Assembly: GCA_015680685.1 (NCBI GenBank) | Contig: MNCI01013746.1 | Location: 1 to 57,731 of the forward strand | Direction of reading: 5' to 3' | DNA from: Gnetum montanum | Lineage: Eukaryota; Streptophyta; Gnetopsida; Gnetales; Gnetaceae | DNA: 57,731 bases | In this document: positions 34,000 through 46,699 of the stretch, one piece after another | Layout of the letters: every line of letters starts with the position of its first letter | How positions within the stretch are numbered: position 1 is the stretch's first letter | Position numbers and translations under genes: made by a program | The notes under the pieces: model-generated | Database searches by the model: none | What the model saw: only the letters and a program-made list of their open reading frames with translations | Told to the model about the DNA's origin: nothing

Positions 34000-35973
34000 G
34001 GGGATATCCCTCATAACTAATCGGTTGAGGATGGCAACGATTAATAAATGGAAGATGAGGATCCTTGCATGTTGGAAATATTCTAGCTTGGTCATATTTA
34101 CCCCATTAGGGTTCACACACTTGATTATAGTGAACATAGTGGGGCAATTTGTACGATGTAGTTCTCGGATAATGAGTTGACCCACTATGATATTTGGGAC
34201 CATTAGAGGATATGTGAGGATTGGGTTGTCGCTCTCCATTCATGCGTTCATTGGGCCGTATTGTTGTTGGAGTGTGAGCTGGTGGCCCTAATGAAGTTAC
34301 ATGAGGCATTGGGTTTGAAGATCAGGGTGCACCATAGTGTGGAACTTGTGTTGAGTTGGAGGATGTAGTGGCCTTGGAATTGTGTTGTCCCTTTTTACGA
34401 TCATGTTTAAAGAAGGGACACTTTGGATGTCGTGGAGGCTTTTCACTGTTATTGGGAGTAGCAGCACAAGTAACATCCATGGGTTGTTGTTGTGGTGCAG
34501 GTACCTTAGGAACAGTTGGTGGCAATGTAGAAGGAGGGAAAAATGAGAATGTTGAAAGTTAGGAGGAGTATAAGGTGCATAAGGTGGTGGTTGTGTTAAA
34601 GGCATGGACTAATAGTATTGAGGAGAATGGTACTGTGGTGAGATAAAGTGCGTTGGCTTAGTTGGAGAAATAGGATGTTGAACAAGATAAGCGTTTGGGT
34701 TCGGATGATACAAAGGGTGTCTCCAGTTTAGTGGTGGTCTCCTCCACGATTGGGATTGTTGCCACTATGATCGAACACAGTATCTCTGTACAAACTCTAG
34801 ATGTAACGTATTTCCCCAATGCTCATGTAAATATAATAATATTGGGCATTGGCATTTAGGGTGATCATACAGGCATATGTTGCATTCATACGTATGATGG
34901 GCAGTTGAGCTCTTATTCTCCTTATCCCTTCTTTCTGACTGTCTAATGTTTTGTCCTACTGCTTGGGTTATCAAAACTCTATCTTCAATAATATTGATAA
35001 ATTCTCCACACTTTTGATATGTCCATTCCAACATCTTATTGATCTTTGCCTCGACTTCTTCTAATGATTGTTGTATTGGAAAAGATGAAGTTTCCACCTT
35101 GAGATTGGTTGATTTTTCCTTTTTATGATCATGGACCTTTATTAACTTGAGATTTTAGTCCCGTTGATGTTTTTCAATACTCTCCCATCTAGCCAATTCT
35201 CCTTCTTCTTTTGCTACCCACTTAATAAGCTCTTAGACTTGATGGGTTTGTAGTTCGTATAGTTAGCCTTGGGCATAAATCCCTAAGGTCTCTCTTGTTT
35301 CATTACGTAGTCCATCAATGATATGGTACATTAGCCTTTCCTCAGAAAACCCATGGCCTAGACAGTTGTTTAATAGTGCATAATATCTTTCTAAGGCCAT
35401 GTCCAAGGGTTCATGTTGTGCTTGTCTCCATCCTTGGATTTGTTTCCTCAAGGCTGAAACTCTTGCGTAGGTTTGATATTTTTCGTTAAAGAATTCTACC
35501 ATTGTTGACCAGCGTCGTATTGAATTTCGTTTTAACAATCTATACCATATTTTTGCTTGGCCAACGAGCGTCATAGGAAAGAGCTTATGTTTTTGCCAAT
35601 CATTGTCAATGTTGTTCCATGCATAGGCATCGTAGAAGGCTTGTAAATGTTGATACGGGTCTAATTCATAGCCTCCTGAAAAAGTAGGGAAGTTGTTTAA
35701 ATCGAGCCTAGGTAGACGGCTCTCTTTACGATGCCTATGTAAGATTTGAATAGCCTCTTGTATTTGCGTTAGGCTTGTAGTGGCCAGTAGGGGTTCATCG
35801 TCATCGGGTAAGTTATGCTTTCATGTGTTGGGATGACGTTGCTTTCGTTCAGGTTTATAAGAAACCCCCACTTCAGGTTGTGTACTCCAATCTTCATCGT
35901 CATATAGTTCGTTGGTTCTCCAATGAACTTCCTCACTAAGTGTGGCATTATTGTGATCTTGTAGGAGAGGCAT
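34000..35973 (-). pseudogene. gag of E2 (Athila-like), broken
   Basis: The start is MPLLQDHNNATLSEE at 35973. The gag domain spans about 35263-35650: LVGQAKIWYRLLKRNSIRRW, then NEKYQTYARVSALRKQIQGW, and ETRETLGIYAQG. A Lys/Glu-rich stretch leads to the zinc knuckle CNICLYDHPKCQC near 34845-34890 (C-X2-C-X3-H-X4-C). The tail is Pro/His/Gln-rich to about 34000. A few stops occur (for example near 35262 and 34760). The N-terminal region differs from E0/E1, whose MSSS start and NIVLPPDR block are absent. An A-rich tract follows at 33840-33965. Confidence 0.82.
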
Positions 35974-36102
35974 TGTTGTAAAGTTGTGTGTGAATTTACG
36001 TGTGACTTTTAATAATAATAATTATTTTTTTTCTAAAATATATATCGTTAAGTCCTTTACAGCGACCTTGTATGATATAACTAATTTAGATAACTAGCAC
36101 CA

Positions 36103-36120
36103 TCCCTGGCAACGGTGCCA
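36103..36120 (-). other. Primer-binding site of E2 (tRNA-Asp type)
   Basis: Minus-strand TGGCACCGTTGCCAGGGA follows one base after the LTR end. It differs from the tRNA-Asp complement TGGCGCCGTTGCCGGGGA at two positions and is the best preserved site in the window. Confidence 0.9.
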
Positions 36121-36121
36121 A

Positions 36122-36893
36122 TGATGAGTGGCGAGGTACCCCTACACTCAACCATACAAATACGAGCATTATACACGCGATCTGGTTGAACTCCGTAGAT
36201 AGACTAGTTGTGGCATCTAGATAGTTAGCCTTAGGTCATAGTTCACTGTCTTCCCACCTAGACTAGTATTAGCTTTGTCATGTATGGTTTAGTCCAGAGT
36301 GAGGTGTATGATAGGTTTCTAATCTAATGCTACTCCTGAAGGCAATGTAAAGTGATATTATCGAAGCTAAGAGAGAAAGGGTAAGAGAATCTAAACTAGC
36401 CTAAGTGCGATGAGCATCCATTCCTTGACTATCCATACACATCTTGGACTTCATGCACAACTACCACTAGGATTACCAAGTGTAGATCCTAGCTACGCTA
36501 CTGGGTTACCAATTAGTCATACTTAAATGCTCGTAATCAAGTCGTACTCATTCCACGTTTTAACATGAGTTTAAAGCAGTAAATAACAATTAAATAATTA
36601 ATTAAACTAAGTGAGTGCTGCAATGATGAAGTAATCTCGATCTTTATTTTTGGTCATGTGTGTGTCTAAGTACGTCACACTCGAATAAAGGATGCCATAC
36701 AATTACAATCACCACACTGTGGGCATACACTGGAAAATAATTCTAACTTTGGAGGGGTAAAACTGCCAGAGTTTTGCTAAGGGACTAAATCTAAGTTGCA
36801 AAACAAGGGAGAGTCGCCTCTTATTTATAGAATTGGCAGTGGGCTGCGATATCGCATACGCGATATCGTGGTCACCCAAAACATGACTCACCA
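36122..36893 (-). mobile_element. 5' LTR of E2
   Basis: About 772 bp, starting TGATGAGTGG and ending ...ACTCACCA, then ACAAG. A TATA-like box is at 36822-36829 (minus), and the GCGATATCGCATACGCGATA cluster follows at 36846-36868. It differs from the 3' LTR by scattered substitutions and a short deletion. Confidence 0.92.
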
Positions 36894-36974
36894 ACAAGAA
36901 ATAAATGCATATAACTCATCTTCAAGGGTTCTTGATCTACACAACCTACAAATGCACTCTTCTCGATAGAGTTA
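36894..36974. repeat. Composite repeat H_A, part 3
   Basis: It continues the H sequence after the E2 duplication (AAATAAATGCATATAACTCA) and matches H_B at 46606-46683. It is cut by the E3 LTR at 36975. Confidence 0.85.
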
Positions 36975-37853
36975 TAATGAGCGGCAAGGTACCCCTACCC
37001 CTAACCATACGAATCACAAGCATTCATGTGTGATTTGGTCGAATTCTACAGACTATAGTTACTAAGTAAACTAGAGCTAAACAATGTGTGCATGTTGTTC
37101 ATTCTTTGTCTTCCCACTCCCACTTGTGGAATGCAATTGTATGGTTAAATGTGACTGAGGCATATGATTTTTATTGACTTGTGTTTTTATGGAATTACTC
37201 ACCTAGAATAAGAATAAAAGTAAGAGTGATTAAAAGTAAAAGCGATTAATTACTAAGGAAACTAAAGTCTAATATAGCCTAACACAAATAATCGTTCCCA
37301 CTTCTTGAACACATCCTAAACTTTATGCAAACACTAAGAGGTTGTCAAATGCTGATCATTTCTAAGCTACCAAGTGTCACACATATGCTCAAAGGGGTCG
37401 TGCTTGTGTATCTTAATAAGTTTCTTGATTAATCAAAATTAATTCCTACATAAATAACATTAATGTAAATTGCATGAAATATAAATGCATAAGAAATAAA
37501 ATCTCAAGTGCTGCAAGGAATGGATCAAAGACCTCGTCTTTATTGCCAACACAATGGTGTGCTTAGGTACATCAATGCTTGAATAAAGATCTGTTCACAC
37601 TTAGACCTCCTGCTGCGGGCACTTGGAAAATATTCTAACCTTCAAATGGAGAAACTGCAAGAGTTTCACTACTTGACTACTAAAAAATTTCTCACAATTG
37701 TGCACCTGGGTGCTATATTTATAGACCCGGGAGTAACCCTGCGATATCAAATGTACAATATCGCATCTTAGGCTACGATATTGCGTACCTGATATCGTGT
37801 ACCTGATATCGCGGCCACCCCGATATCAGAGTGATGAAAAACATGATTTATCA
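36975..37853 (-). mobile_element. 3' LTR of E3
   Basis: About 879 bp. The outer end reads TAATGAGCGG, and the inner end ...GATTTATCA is followed by the purine-rich tract TCATGGGGGTA (minus). A TATA-like box is at 37716-37723. Upstream of it lie at least five GATATC/ATATCG motifs (37741-37828). The insertion point AGTTA (36970-36974) continues without interruption in H_B (AGTTATATCC). Confidence 0.9.
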
Positions 37854-39900
37854 TACCCCCATGACTTGAATGAAAACTTTTCCTTGAGTGCAGAAGAAGA
37901 GGAACAAGTCCTTTAGAAAATATAATAAGGGGTGTGGACTTATTTGATTGACATGTAGAGTGAGATAGAGAAAACAGACAAATACAAAAGTGGTCGAGCA
38001 TACAATATTACAATGGTGTACATCATTGGGTGTTCATGACAAAAGGAGAGAACACCAACTGATCCAAAGGACATCCAACGCCTCTTGACAATAGAAGAAT
38101 GAGGGAGAGGTAGAAGGGATCCAGCGGTCATGAACAATCTCCTGCGAGTGATATGGTTGCATCCTTCTTGGTGACAACAATCCCGTTTCTAGTCCATGCT
38201 TTCCACTGCAATCACAACAAAACCAAGGATTAGTATATATAGTGTAATAGATAATGGCTGAATAAGTTGTCTCATCAATGATTTTATCTAGCCAAGTTGT
38301 GATTGTGATAGATTGATTACTTGATATTGTTAGTGGAAAGACTGATGAATGGGTTAAATAAGAGAAGCAATCCAAATAATTCAGAAAAATATTAACACAA
38401 GAAGTACTGGAAAGAGGGTATTCACAACAATGAAAAGGAGTTCATTACAAATAGTTGTGAAGGTGCGTACACTTGGATGACATGGATGGGGTAAATAAAA
38501 AGAATTTAATTGTAACAATATCTAAGGGTAAAGAACTTAACTTAATCAAACCAAAAGATATGCAAGTGGGTGCTCCCCAAAGCAGGCATAGGCCTTTAAT
38601 GCCCTTGCATAACTTCAAACTAAGGAGTTCGTGGGCACCATGGATGATTAATGATTACAGAAAGTTAAGTACAAAAACCCAAAAGTAATTGACTAAGAAT
38701 CCTGACACATTAAACCGGAACATTGAATGAACAGCAAGATGAGGCATGAAAAGCATAGATGGATGATAGAGAGAGTGGAATGGAGTTCTTAATTATGGTC
38801 ACCTAAAGTCCCTTGTGGAGTTTGTGATTAATTGACTTGGTAGGATCCTTCCTTAGTCTGGATCAAAACCAACCACTTTTAATTACTTTACATTGACATT
38901 CTAAGGCAACTCCATTCCCTAAAACATAAGAATACTCCCAAAAAACAACCATCATTCCAAATTAGAGTGAAGATAGGAAGTGAGAAAGGGCCTTAGTTAG
39001 AGGAGACAAGACAAGTCTCATAACCAGTGCTTGTAGCCCTTTTATTTGGTCTAAGAGGTGTGCTTTGAATTCTTTTTTTTATGTGATGGGAACCAAACCA
39101 TGCAAAGACCCCATGCATTTTTTGCATTTATTTTTTCTAAGGGGTGTGCTTTGAATCCTCATCTTTTTTTTTCTTTTTGATGAGAACCACACCATGTAAG
39201 GAATTATTGGACTTCCTATTATGAAATGACATTGAATGGTGAGAAGCTTACGAGAACACTCCTGCACATAGGAAAATAGAAAAGCACAAAGAATACTACA
39301 TCCTTTTGAAGCCACACCTTGTCCAAACCTTTTATTCCTTCCCAATTCTAGAAAATACATAAGTCAACAATTTATTAAAGTTGTATTAATGAAGAAGAGA
39401 TTGCACACTTCCAAAATAAGGAAAACCATAGAGTATGTGGATGGGTGGATGACGTGGACTCACTACTTGTTATATGAAAAGAAACCATGTCCTAGTCATC
39501 AGTAACAACATTCAAAGTCAAAAACTAGACATCAATAATCAAATTACAAATAAAGCATACCATCATCGAACAGTACATTATCATTATACCTGCCACCTTA
39601 TTAGCAGAAAAAGTAGGGAAACATATCAAACACAAGCAAACAAAACCATAAAAGGAAGTAAAGGAGTATACAATAAATATTGAATATATTAACAATAATG
39701 TAAAGCAAAAACTAAGGGAAAACCAATGACCTTAAAAATACAAATATGTAAAATAAAGACATAAAACAAAGAAGATGAAAACAAAAATGTTGTAAAACCA
39801 AAAATGTGTAAAAAAAAGGTCAAAAACTAAGGAGCCACCTAATGTGTTAGTATGGATGGCCATTTCCCCCACGACCCTGTTGAAAGGGAGAGATCCGAAA
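37854..39900 (-). other. E3 3' noncoding region
   Basis: It holds the same landmarks as E1, in order from the LTR: an acceptor-like GTTGTGATTGCAG at 38207-38219, the conserved block at 38562-38640, and a short A-rich tract at about 39740-39830. The site has lost the A of the following ATG. A segment near 39049-39113 (AAGAGGTGTGCTTTGAATTC...) is partly repeated at 39138-39200. No protein frame was recognised; as in E1, the extra ORF of E2 is missing. Confidence 0.6.
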
Positions 39901-41040
39901 GATTGAGCGTGGTTGTCCATCTGACAAGGTGTTTGTTGAGTTGGTTGGCTTGGGTTCATGGAAAGGTTTTATTTGTTGAATATTGACTAGTTGCTTTTTG
40001 TCTGGGTTGTCAAGTTTGTAGATGATCATGACCCCTAGTGGAAAAGTCTCATCTATGATGTAAGGTTCTTTCTACAATGTTTGAAATTTGGTTCATTGGG
40101 GTACATGTGTAGGATTCCAATAGAGAACCTTGTCTCTTGGTTGAAGCTTGAATTTTCTTATTTTGAGGTCATGGCATTTCTTGTTGAATGTATTATGCAT
40201 TTCGTTGGATGAAAGGGCCATTAACCAATTTTTTTCTAGCAAGTTGAGACTCATTAATTATTCTTTCTATGCTAGACTTAGAGCTAGGTCTAGATCATAG
40301 GCTGTAGATAGTATACAAAGCTCAGATTGGATGGGCAATGTTGGTAGTTTTTCATACACGATTTCATAGGGAGAATAACCTATGAGAAGTTTCCATGTGG
40401 AGTGATAGGCCCAAAGGGCATCATTTAATTTAGCACTCCAATCCCTTTAGTAATTGCTAATGGTACGTGTTAAAATTTTTGTAATATGCTAATTAGTGAC
40501 CTCAACTTGACCATTGGCTTGGGGGTGATATGGTGTTGTGAGTTTATGTTCAACCCCCAAGCGTTACATCAGTTTTCGAAAAGTGGACACCTATAAAATG
40601 AGTTCCATTATCAAAAATTAATGCACGAGGTACACCAAACCTATTTACGATGTTTTGTTGTACAAACCAAGTAGTGGTGGTGGATGTACAGTCGATGACG
40701 ATTGCTAATTTTGCCAACTGAAACTATTATATATGCCTTTCCATTTAATAAAGGTGCAATGGGATCCATAAAGTCAATGCTCCAAATTTTGAATGGTTCG
40801 AGAGGTTGTATCCATTTTTGTGGTCCCTCCATTCGAGTTATCATTCCACCATCCCTCTGGCAATGATCACAAGCACAGACAAATTGATGTGCATCCCTGA
40901 AGATTATTGTCCAATAATACCCTGCCATGAGGATTTTTATGGCCGTGCATCTCCCAGCATAATGGCCCCCACAAGGAGCCTCATGAGCATCTTGAAAAAT
41001 GCAAAGTTGATCCATATCAGGGACACATCAATGTACCAGG
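39850..41040 (-). pseudogene. Integrase of E3
   Basis: The HHCC zinc-binding region lies in 40641-41015, including DAHEAPCGGHYAGR, then GYYW, FRDAHQFVCACDHCQR. The first part of the catalytic core follows, with WSIDFMDPIAP holding the first catalytic Asp. The rest of the core (40640-40060) is split by stops. The C-terminal segment survives at 39847-40029 (IYKLDNPDKKQLVNIQQIKPF), the family's end-of-integrase pattern. Integrase would insert the element DNA into the genome. Confidence 0.85.
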
Positions 41041-41990
41041 AAATTGAGACAAACTTTGTAAAGGTTTTCATTAATCTCCATGAAATATTTAACCCAGTGA
41101 AGAAACTATTGTTTCTTTGTAGTGTCCAGCCCTTGTAGCAATTCTTGCTTGAACAAGTAAGTGAGGATGGTGTCATACCATTTTGGTTCATTGGGCATTT
41201 GTGCATTAATAGCACCTACAAGGAGAGATTTGTCAGGGAATTGATTAGATAAAGGGCTCTCTTTCTTCTTGTCATCCCATTTTAGTCGCGATAGATGATC
41301 CGTGACCACATTCTCCACACCTTTATGAGCTACCAATGTGAGATCGAATTCCTACAAAATCACAAGCCATCGTATGACATGGGGGCTCACCGTTGGCTTG
41401 TTCATTTAAAATATGATGGTGCTATGATCTGTGTGCACAAACACTTTATAGCCAAGCACATAGTGCCTGAACTTCTCTAAAGTGAACACCACTGCCATCA
41501 ACTCCTTTTCTATGGTGGTGTAATTCAGTTGTGCACCTGCAATGCTCTAGCTTGTGTAGTGAATGTAATATGNATATGGTGGTGTAATTTAGTTGTGCAC
41601 CTGCAATGCTCTAGCTTGTGTAGTGAATGTAATTTGGACATTTTTTATCATCCATCTGTGTAAGCACTACCCCCAAAGCATAATTTGATGCATTGGTCAT
41701 CACATGAAATGGTCTAGACCAATCTGGTGCTTGAAGAATGGGAGTTTCAACAAGATTTTGCTTCAACTGTTAAAATGTTGATTCACATGCAGGGGTCCAG
41801 ACGAATGATGCATCCTTCTTTGTCAATTCTACCAACAACTTGGCAATTTTGGAAAAATTCTCGATGAATCACTGGTAGTAGCCAGTATGACCAAGGAATG
41901 ACCGAACTTCTTTGACTATTTTGAGTTGACAGGTTATTCCTTAGATGATCCTTATTTTTTCAGGGTCCACCTCAATTCTTTCTTTTGAAA
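41041..41990 (-). pseudogene. RNase H region of E3 pol
   Basis: The block VFVHTDHS near 41430-41460 and the end motif KGVENVVTDHLSRLKWDD (41106-41336) match the RNase H end of Athila-type pol. Stops and the N at 41573 interrupt it. About 60 bp are duplicated on either side of that N (near 41514-41569 and 41574-41633), probably an assembly join. Confidence 0.75.
41573..41573. other. Ambiguous base marking an assembly join
   Basis: A single N separates two near-identical stretches (TGTAATT(C/T)AGTTGTGCACC...). The same pattern occurs at 24750 in the E1 LTR. Both are best read as overlapping contig ends that were not merged. Confidence 0.8.
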
Positions 41991-42950
41991 TGTGATGCCC
42001 CAAGATTGTGCCTTCCTAGACCATAAGATGGCTTCTTTGCCAATTGAGCAGGAGGTTTGTTTCAACACATCTTTTCAATACTTGCTCAAGACGATCTAGG
42101 GCTTGCTTGCATGTAGTTCCGTAGGTAGAAAAATCATCCATAAAAACTTCTACCTCACTATCGATCTGTTGTTGGAAAATGCTGAGAACCAATCGTTGAA
42201 ATGTGGCTAAGGCATTACATAGACCAAATGGCATCTAGCGGTAAGCAAAAGTCCCCTAAGGACTTGTGAAAGTTGTCTTTGCCTAGTCCTCTGGTGTAAT
42301 CCGAATTTGGTTATATCCACTATAACCATCAAGAAAGCTGTAATAGCTGTGTCTCAAAATGGTGTCCAACACTTGGTTGACGAAAGGCAATGAAAAATGA
42401 ACCTTGAAAGTTGCCATGTTGAGCAACCAAAAATTAATACACACTTTCCATTTGCCTCCTTTCTTTGGTATGATCATGAGTGGGCTGACCCACTCACTAT
42501 CTACGATAGGGTAGATGAATCCTACTTTGAGGAGTTGTTCAATATCCTCTTTGAAATTCTGTTTTAACTTGGGATTCAAATGTCACTATGGTTGTCGTTT
42601 TGGCTTGACGATAGGGTCAATGTATATTCGGTGCTAGCATATTCTTGGATCTATCCCAATGAGTTCGGAATATGACCAGGCAAAGGCTACTGACCATTTT
42701 TCCACAACTTTTATGAATTTTCTCTTTAGTTCTGTAGCAAGCTTGGCATTAATAATAACCAGCCTCCCATTTTTCAAAAATACGTCCTCTATTCCAGCCG
42801 GTAGCATCTTTAATTCAAGGGACTCTTGTTTAAAATTGTCAAGAATTTCCAGCTCATCCCAATTGACATCATCATTTGCTCCTTTAGAGAGCTAGTGATG
42901 AACTTGCTCAAGTTCATCCATACTTGCAACATACTATTTTAAGTTTGAGC
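41990..42950 (-). pseudogene. Reverse transcriptase of E3, 5'-truncated element
   Basis: Pre-RT linker (about 42600-42950; GIEDVFLKNGRLV), then KVGFIYPIVDSEWVSP, IPKKGGKWKVCI, YYSFLDGYSGYNQI (42283-42579), and MPFGLCNALATFQR with the catalytic FMDD in VEVFMDDFSTYG (42016-42234). The wording is that of Athila-type Ty3/gypsy pol. A few stops occur (near 42235 and 42580). At about 42955 the pol frame breaks off into H_B, so protease, gag, primer site and 5' LTR are missing. Confidence 0.9.
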
Positions 42951-42955
42951 ATAGA

Positions 42956-45900
42956 TATGAAAAATATGTTTAATACAATGAAATACACTTCAAATTGGTT
43001 TTTTTTATTTACTACATTTGATTCTTTCTTCATTCTATTTATACTATTCATTAGAGACGATCTTTGGTGAGAAGTGAATTCCTAAAAGGGTACTTCTTTC
43101 TTTTGTTATTGGCTTGATTGTAAGGATGAAATCCTAAGTAGGTAACCCTAAATCCATGGAGACTTTACATAATTTTTATCTTAGGTGCCAACCCAACAAT
43201 TTGACCAGTTGGCAACTGAAATAGAATACATATTATCCTAAATCAATCATAGTATTCTTAATCGAATGCTTTTTTTTAATTATTATTATTACTCCAAGGA
43301 ATAAAACATCACACCTACACTCACGATCTCAATGGATCCTACAAGTTAAAAGATAATACTAGTAATTTTATTTTAACTTTACCTAATCCATTTAAAAGAT
43401 TTTCTTAACTAGTTAACTCATTGTCTGGTAAGGATTTGCCAACACAAAATTGCTTATTTGAGTCACACTTAGACACCTTTACAATGAGGTGTTAGCTTAG
43501 TGGTAGGACTCTTGATTTGAAACCTCCAAGTTATGGGTTCGATTCTGATAGGTAGTGCTAAGTTATAAAGTTATATCTAATTATCTATCTTAGGGTGTAC
43601 CTAGGTTTGAATTATTTCAAGTTCCAATACCCCCATACTTAAGGCACCTTTATGTTCTATATAAGATCGTCAAAGATATCATGTTACATATATATCTTAG
43701 AAATACACATAGTTAAAAAAAGTCTAACCTTACTAGCTAATCTTTGTACAAGTGCTAATCTTTAAGTTATATAGAGTCTCTATTCGAGTGGTTATGCTTA
43801 TATGTATCCATTGTTATACCCACTTGATCGATTCCACAATGACCAAAACAAGTGTGGTTTTGACATTATCTTATTCAAGTTTGAGCATTAAAATGGCCCA
43901 AAAATAGTATCATAAGATATATTTCCAACTTCTAAAGGCCTCTAAGAATCATTCCAACTCATAACTTAGCATATGAAACAATTTCAATAACCCTAGAAAA
44001 TTCAAGAAATGAAAATTTTTCTAAGTTCGATAGGTGATGTTGGCATAGTGTCAACGTCACCCCTAGACCATCACCCATGCATCACCTTTACCAAACCCAC
44101 CTCCAAGCCTTAATTTTGACTCCACAAGGTCTTGAACAACTCATCTACAGTGGTTTCATCATGGTAAGTAGGAATTTTTAGTAGTTTGACAATTTTCACT
44201 TTAGCCCTAGAAAGCAAACTTTTTCTAACTCTTGTGGTGATGTAGACATCAACATGAGAACTTGTGTCACTAGTCTTGTGTCAAGCACAACACTTCTCCA
44301 CCTAGGAAAACTAGCATTTTGCCTCTAGTTGTCGCCTCATGAGTACTATGATGATCAGTTAACATCATTCCCAAGGTTTCAAATGGAAAATTCAATAGGT
44401 TTAGAGGCAATTTGGAAGGTTAGAAATGGATTTTAAGCTAAGCATTACCAGGTGATGCTAGTGTTAGTGTCACCCTAGCACCACTAGCACTAAGCAACAC
44501 CTCTAGGTTCAACATTCAACATCATCTCTCAAGTCCAAAAGCTTCTTGCCATCTTGCAAGCATTAATATGGCATAATTTATCATCAGTTTGAATGTCGAA
44601 AATAGTCTCTCGGTCTTGATATGACAACATGGTATATGCCAAGAATTTTTTCTAACTCCCTAGTGATGCTAACATTGTTAACATTAGTACTCACATCACT
44701 AGTATTGCCCAACCTTTTCAAGTCAAATGTTTCAAAATGAACTCTAAGCTAACTCCACTTGACCTCAAGGTAAAATCTAGATCACTCTTTCAAAGAGTCC
44801 AAGAGCATAAGCATATCTCTTTTTAACATCTCCCACATGCCCCATGATCATCATAGCTCCTCCTAGTAGTCCATGAGCTTGACCTAATACCCAAGTTCAC
44901 AATAACTTCCATGTTAACACTAACTCTAGTGTTAATGTCACATTAGCCTTTCTTGCATTGCTTGTTCAAAGTTAGAATTTTTTAGCATTAGTATCATTGG
45001 TTCTAGAATTATAAAATTTTGAGCTTTAGCACCACTTATTGAACACTTATATGAGACAACCTTGTTTTGGCCCCAAATTGATTTTGGAAAGTATTTGCAA
45101 CTTTCTTAGTTGCGCTTTCACCTTCCAAAAGTTAAATTTTATCAGTCAAACCTCTACTTTTCTCATGGATTATGAGTTTAGTGTTAGTTTTCTCTCTTGC
45201 ATATTTTTCATTGCCCCTTATAGTTTTGGCCCTCCATTGGAAGAAAACTCTATATTTCACCAATAAAACATGTTAATCATTAGGAAAGAATTACCAAAAC
45301 CATTTTTCCCACACCAATTCTCTCTTTTCTTATTTATATTTCATCCTAAGTGTAATTCATATACTAAGACCTTATTTTACATTACTCATAATTCATATCC
45401 ATACTTTATTTTCATTCACATAACTCAGGCGTTATCAGTTCTATCACTTACAATTATCATTTTCTATTATTTTCCTTACCATTCCTAGTTCACATGCAAT
45501 AGGCTAAGTCTATATTTGATTAGACGTTTGTGCTCCTTCATTTCATGAAAAGTAAATGAACAATTAAAAGAAATTGCATATTAGTAAATTTATATGCTAA
45601 TCCAAGTGCTACAATGAATGGAACAAAGTTTAATTTTAGTTTTGTTTGCAAATGTGTCCAAGTACATCATGTACTTAAATAAAACTCTATAAAATTTATT
45701 TAATCCATGTTGTATGCACTCAGGAAGAATTATAACTTTCACAAAACCAAACTACAAGAGTCTAGCTACCAGAATGATCAAATGGTACCATAACTTTAGT
45801 GGGTGCATGTATTTATGGAAACATGAAACTAGAAATTTTTAATACAACTGGAAAATTATAAAGGATTTATATAGAAATTTATGGAAGTTGTGTCAACATT

Positions 45901-46690
45901 AATGCATTGATGCATCTCAAGCTACCTTGACACATATACGTTGATGAGGTTACGTCGATGGATATGTGTTGAAGTGGTTGATAAATTTATTGTTCATTAG
46001 TATTGAAATCAATTTTCTTAATTTTAAAAAGAGATTAGTATTGCAAGTAGGTGAAAAGACTTACATTCGACCAATTACATATTATAATCTTCATAATTCT
46101 TGCACTTTTGTGATCATGAAGGATATTTATTTAATGCTTCTTGTTTTTTATTTTATTTTTTATTTTTTGCTTAAGAAAAAAGATGTTGAGGAAAAGAAAA
46201 AATTTATTAAAACCAAGGATGAAAAAAAACATAATTTGAAGCTAAACAAACAAAAAATCAATTTAATATTAATGACAAGGGTGATTAAATGACAATAAAG
46301 AAACCATAGAAGATAGAAAATTTTGTAAATATTTTTATTGCAAGAAGTATTCATTAGTTCTTATAAATAACACACAAGGAAAATTTTTTCTTATATTATA
46401 AAATAAAATGAAACTTTATTATATCTAGTATAGTTGACATATATCTAGACCCATAGGATCTATTTGACATATATAGTATATTTTCATGAAAAATAAAGAT
46501 AGACTCTACAAATTGACCAAGCACTAATAGGGACATCAAAACAAATAATATAGTCCTTTTGCTGTAACATTATAATGTTGTCTCAAATGGGTAGTCATAA
46601 CACAAGAAATAAATGTGTATAACTCATCTTCAAGGGCTCTTGATCTACACAACCTATAAATGCACTTTTCTCAAGGGAGTTATATCCATC
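42956..46690. repeat. Composite repeat H_B with empty insertion sites
   Basis: This copy matches H_A part 1, then part 2 without a break at the E1 site (CCCCATGATCATCATAGCTC near 44842), then part 3 without a break at the E2 site (near 46600). It passes the E3 site too (AGTTATATCC near 46678). It lacks about 1.28 kb present in H_A (26028-27309), with the join at about 45541 showing short shared sequence (TTCATGA). A SINE copy is at 43482-43570. H_B shows what the locus looked like before the insertions, or is an allele-like copy. Confidence 0.85.
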
Positions 46691-46699
46691 TTTCACTCT

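Larger units (their letters stand above)
28322..36893 (-). mobile_element. E2: complete LTR element with gag and an extra 3' gene instead of pol
   Basis: The order on the minus strand is 5' LTR (36893-36122), primer site, gag (about 35973-34000), A-rich tract (about 33965-33840), conserved block, acceptor-like site, extra reading frame (32064 to about 29280), polypurine tract, 3' LTR (29117-28322). The target duplication is ACAAG (28317-28321 and 36894-36898). The intact site AACACAAGAAATAAATG is in H_B near 46600. No protease, RT, RNase H or integrase was found in about 7 kb of internal sequence. It is thus non-autonomous, with an unusual gene content. Confidence 0.93.
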
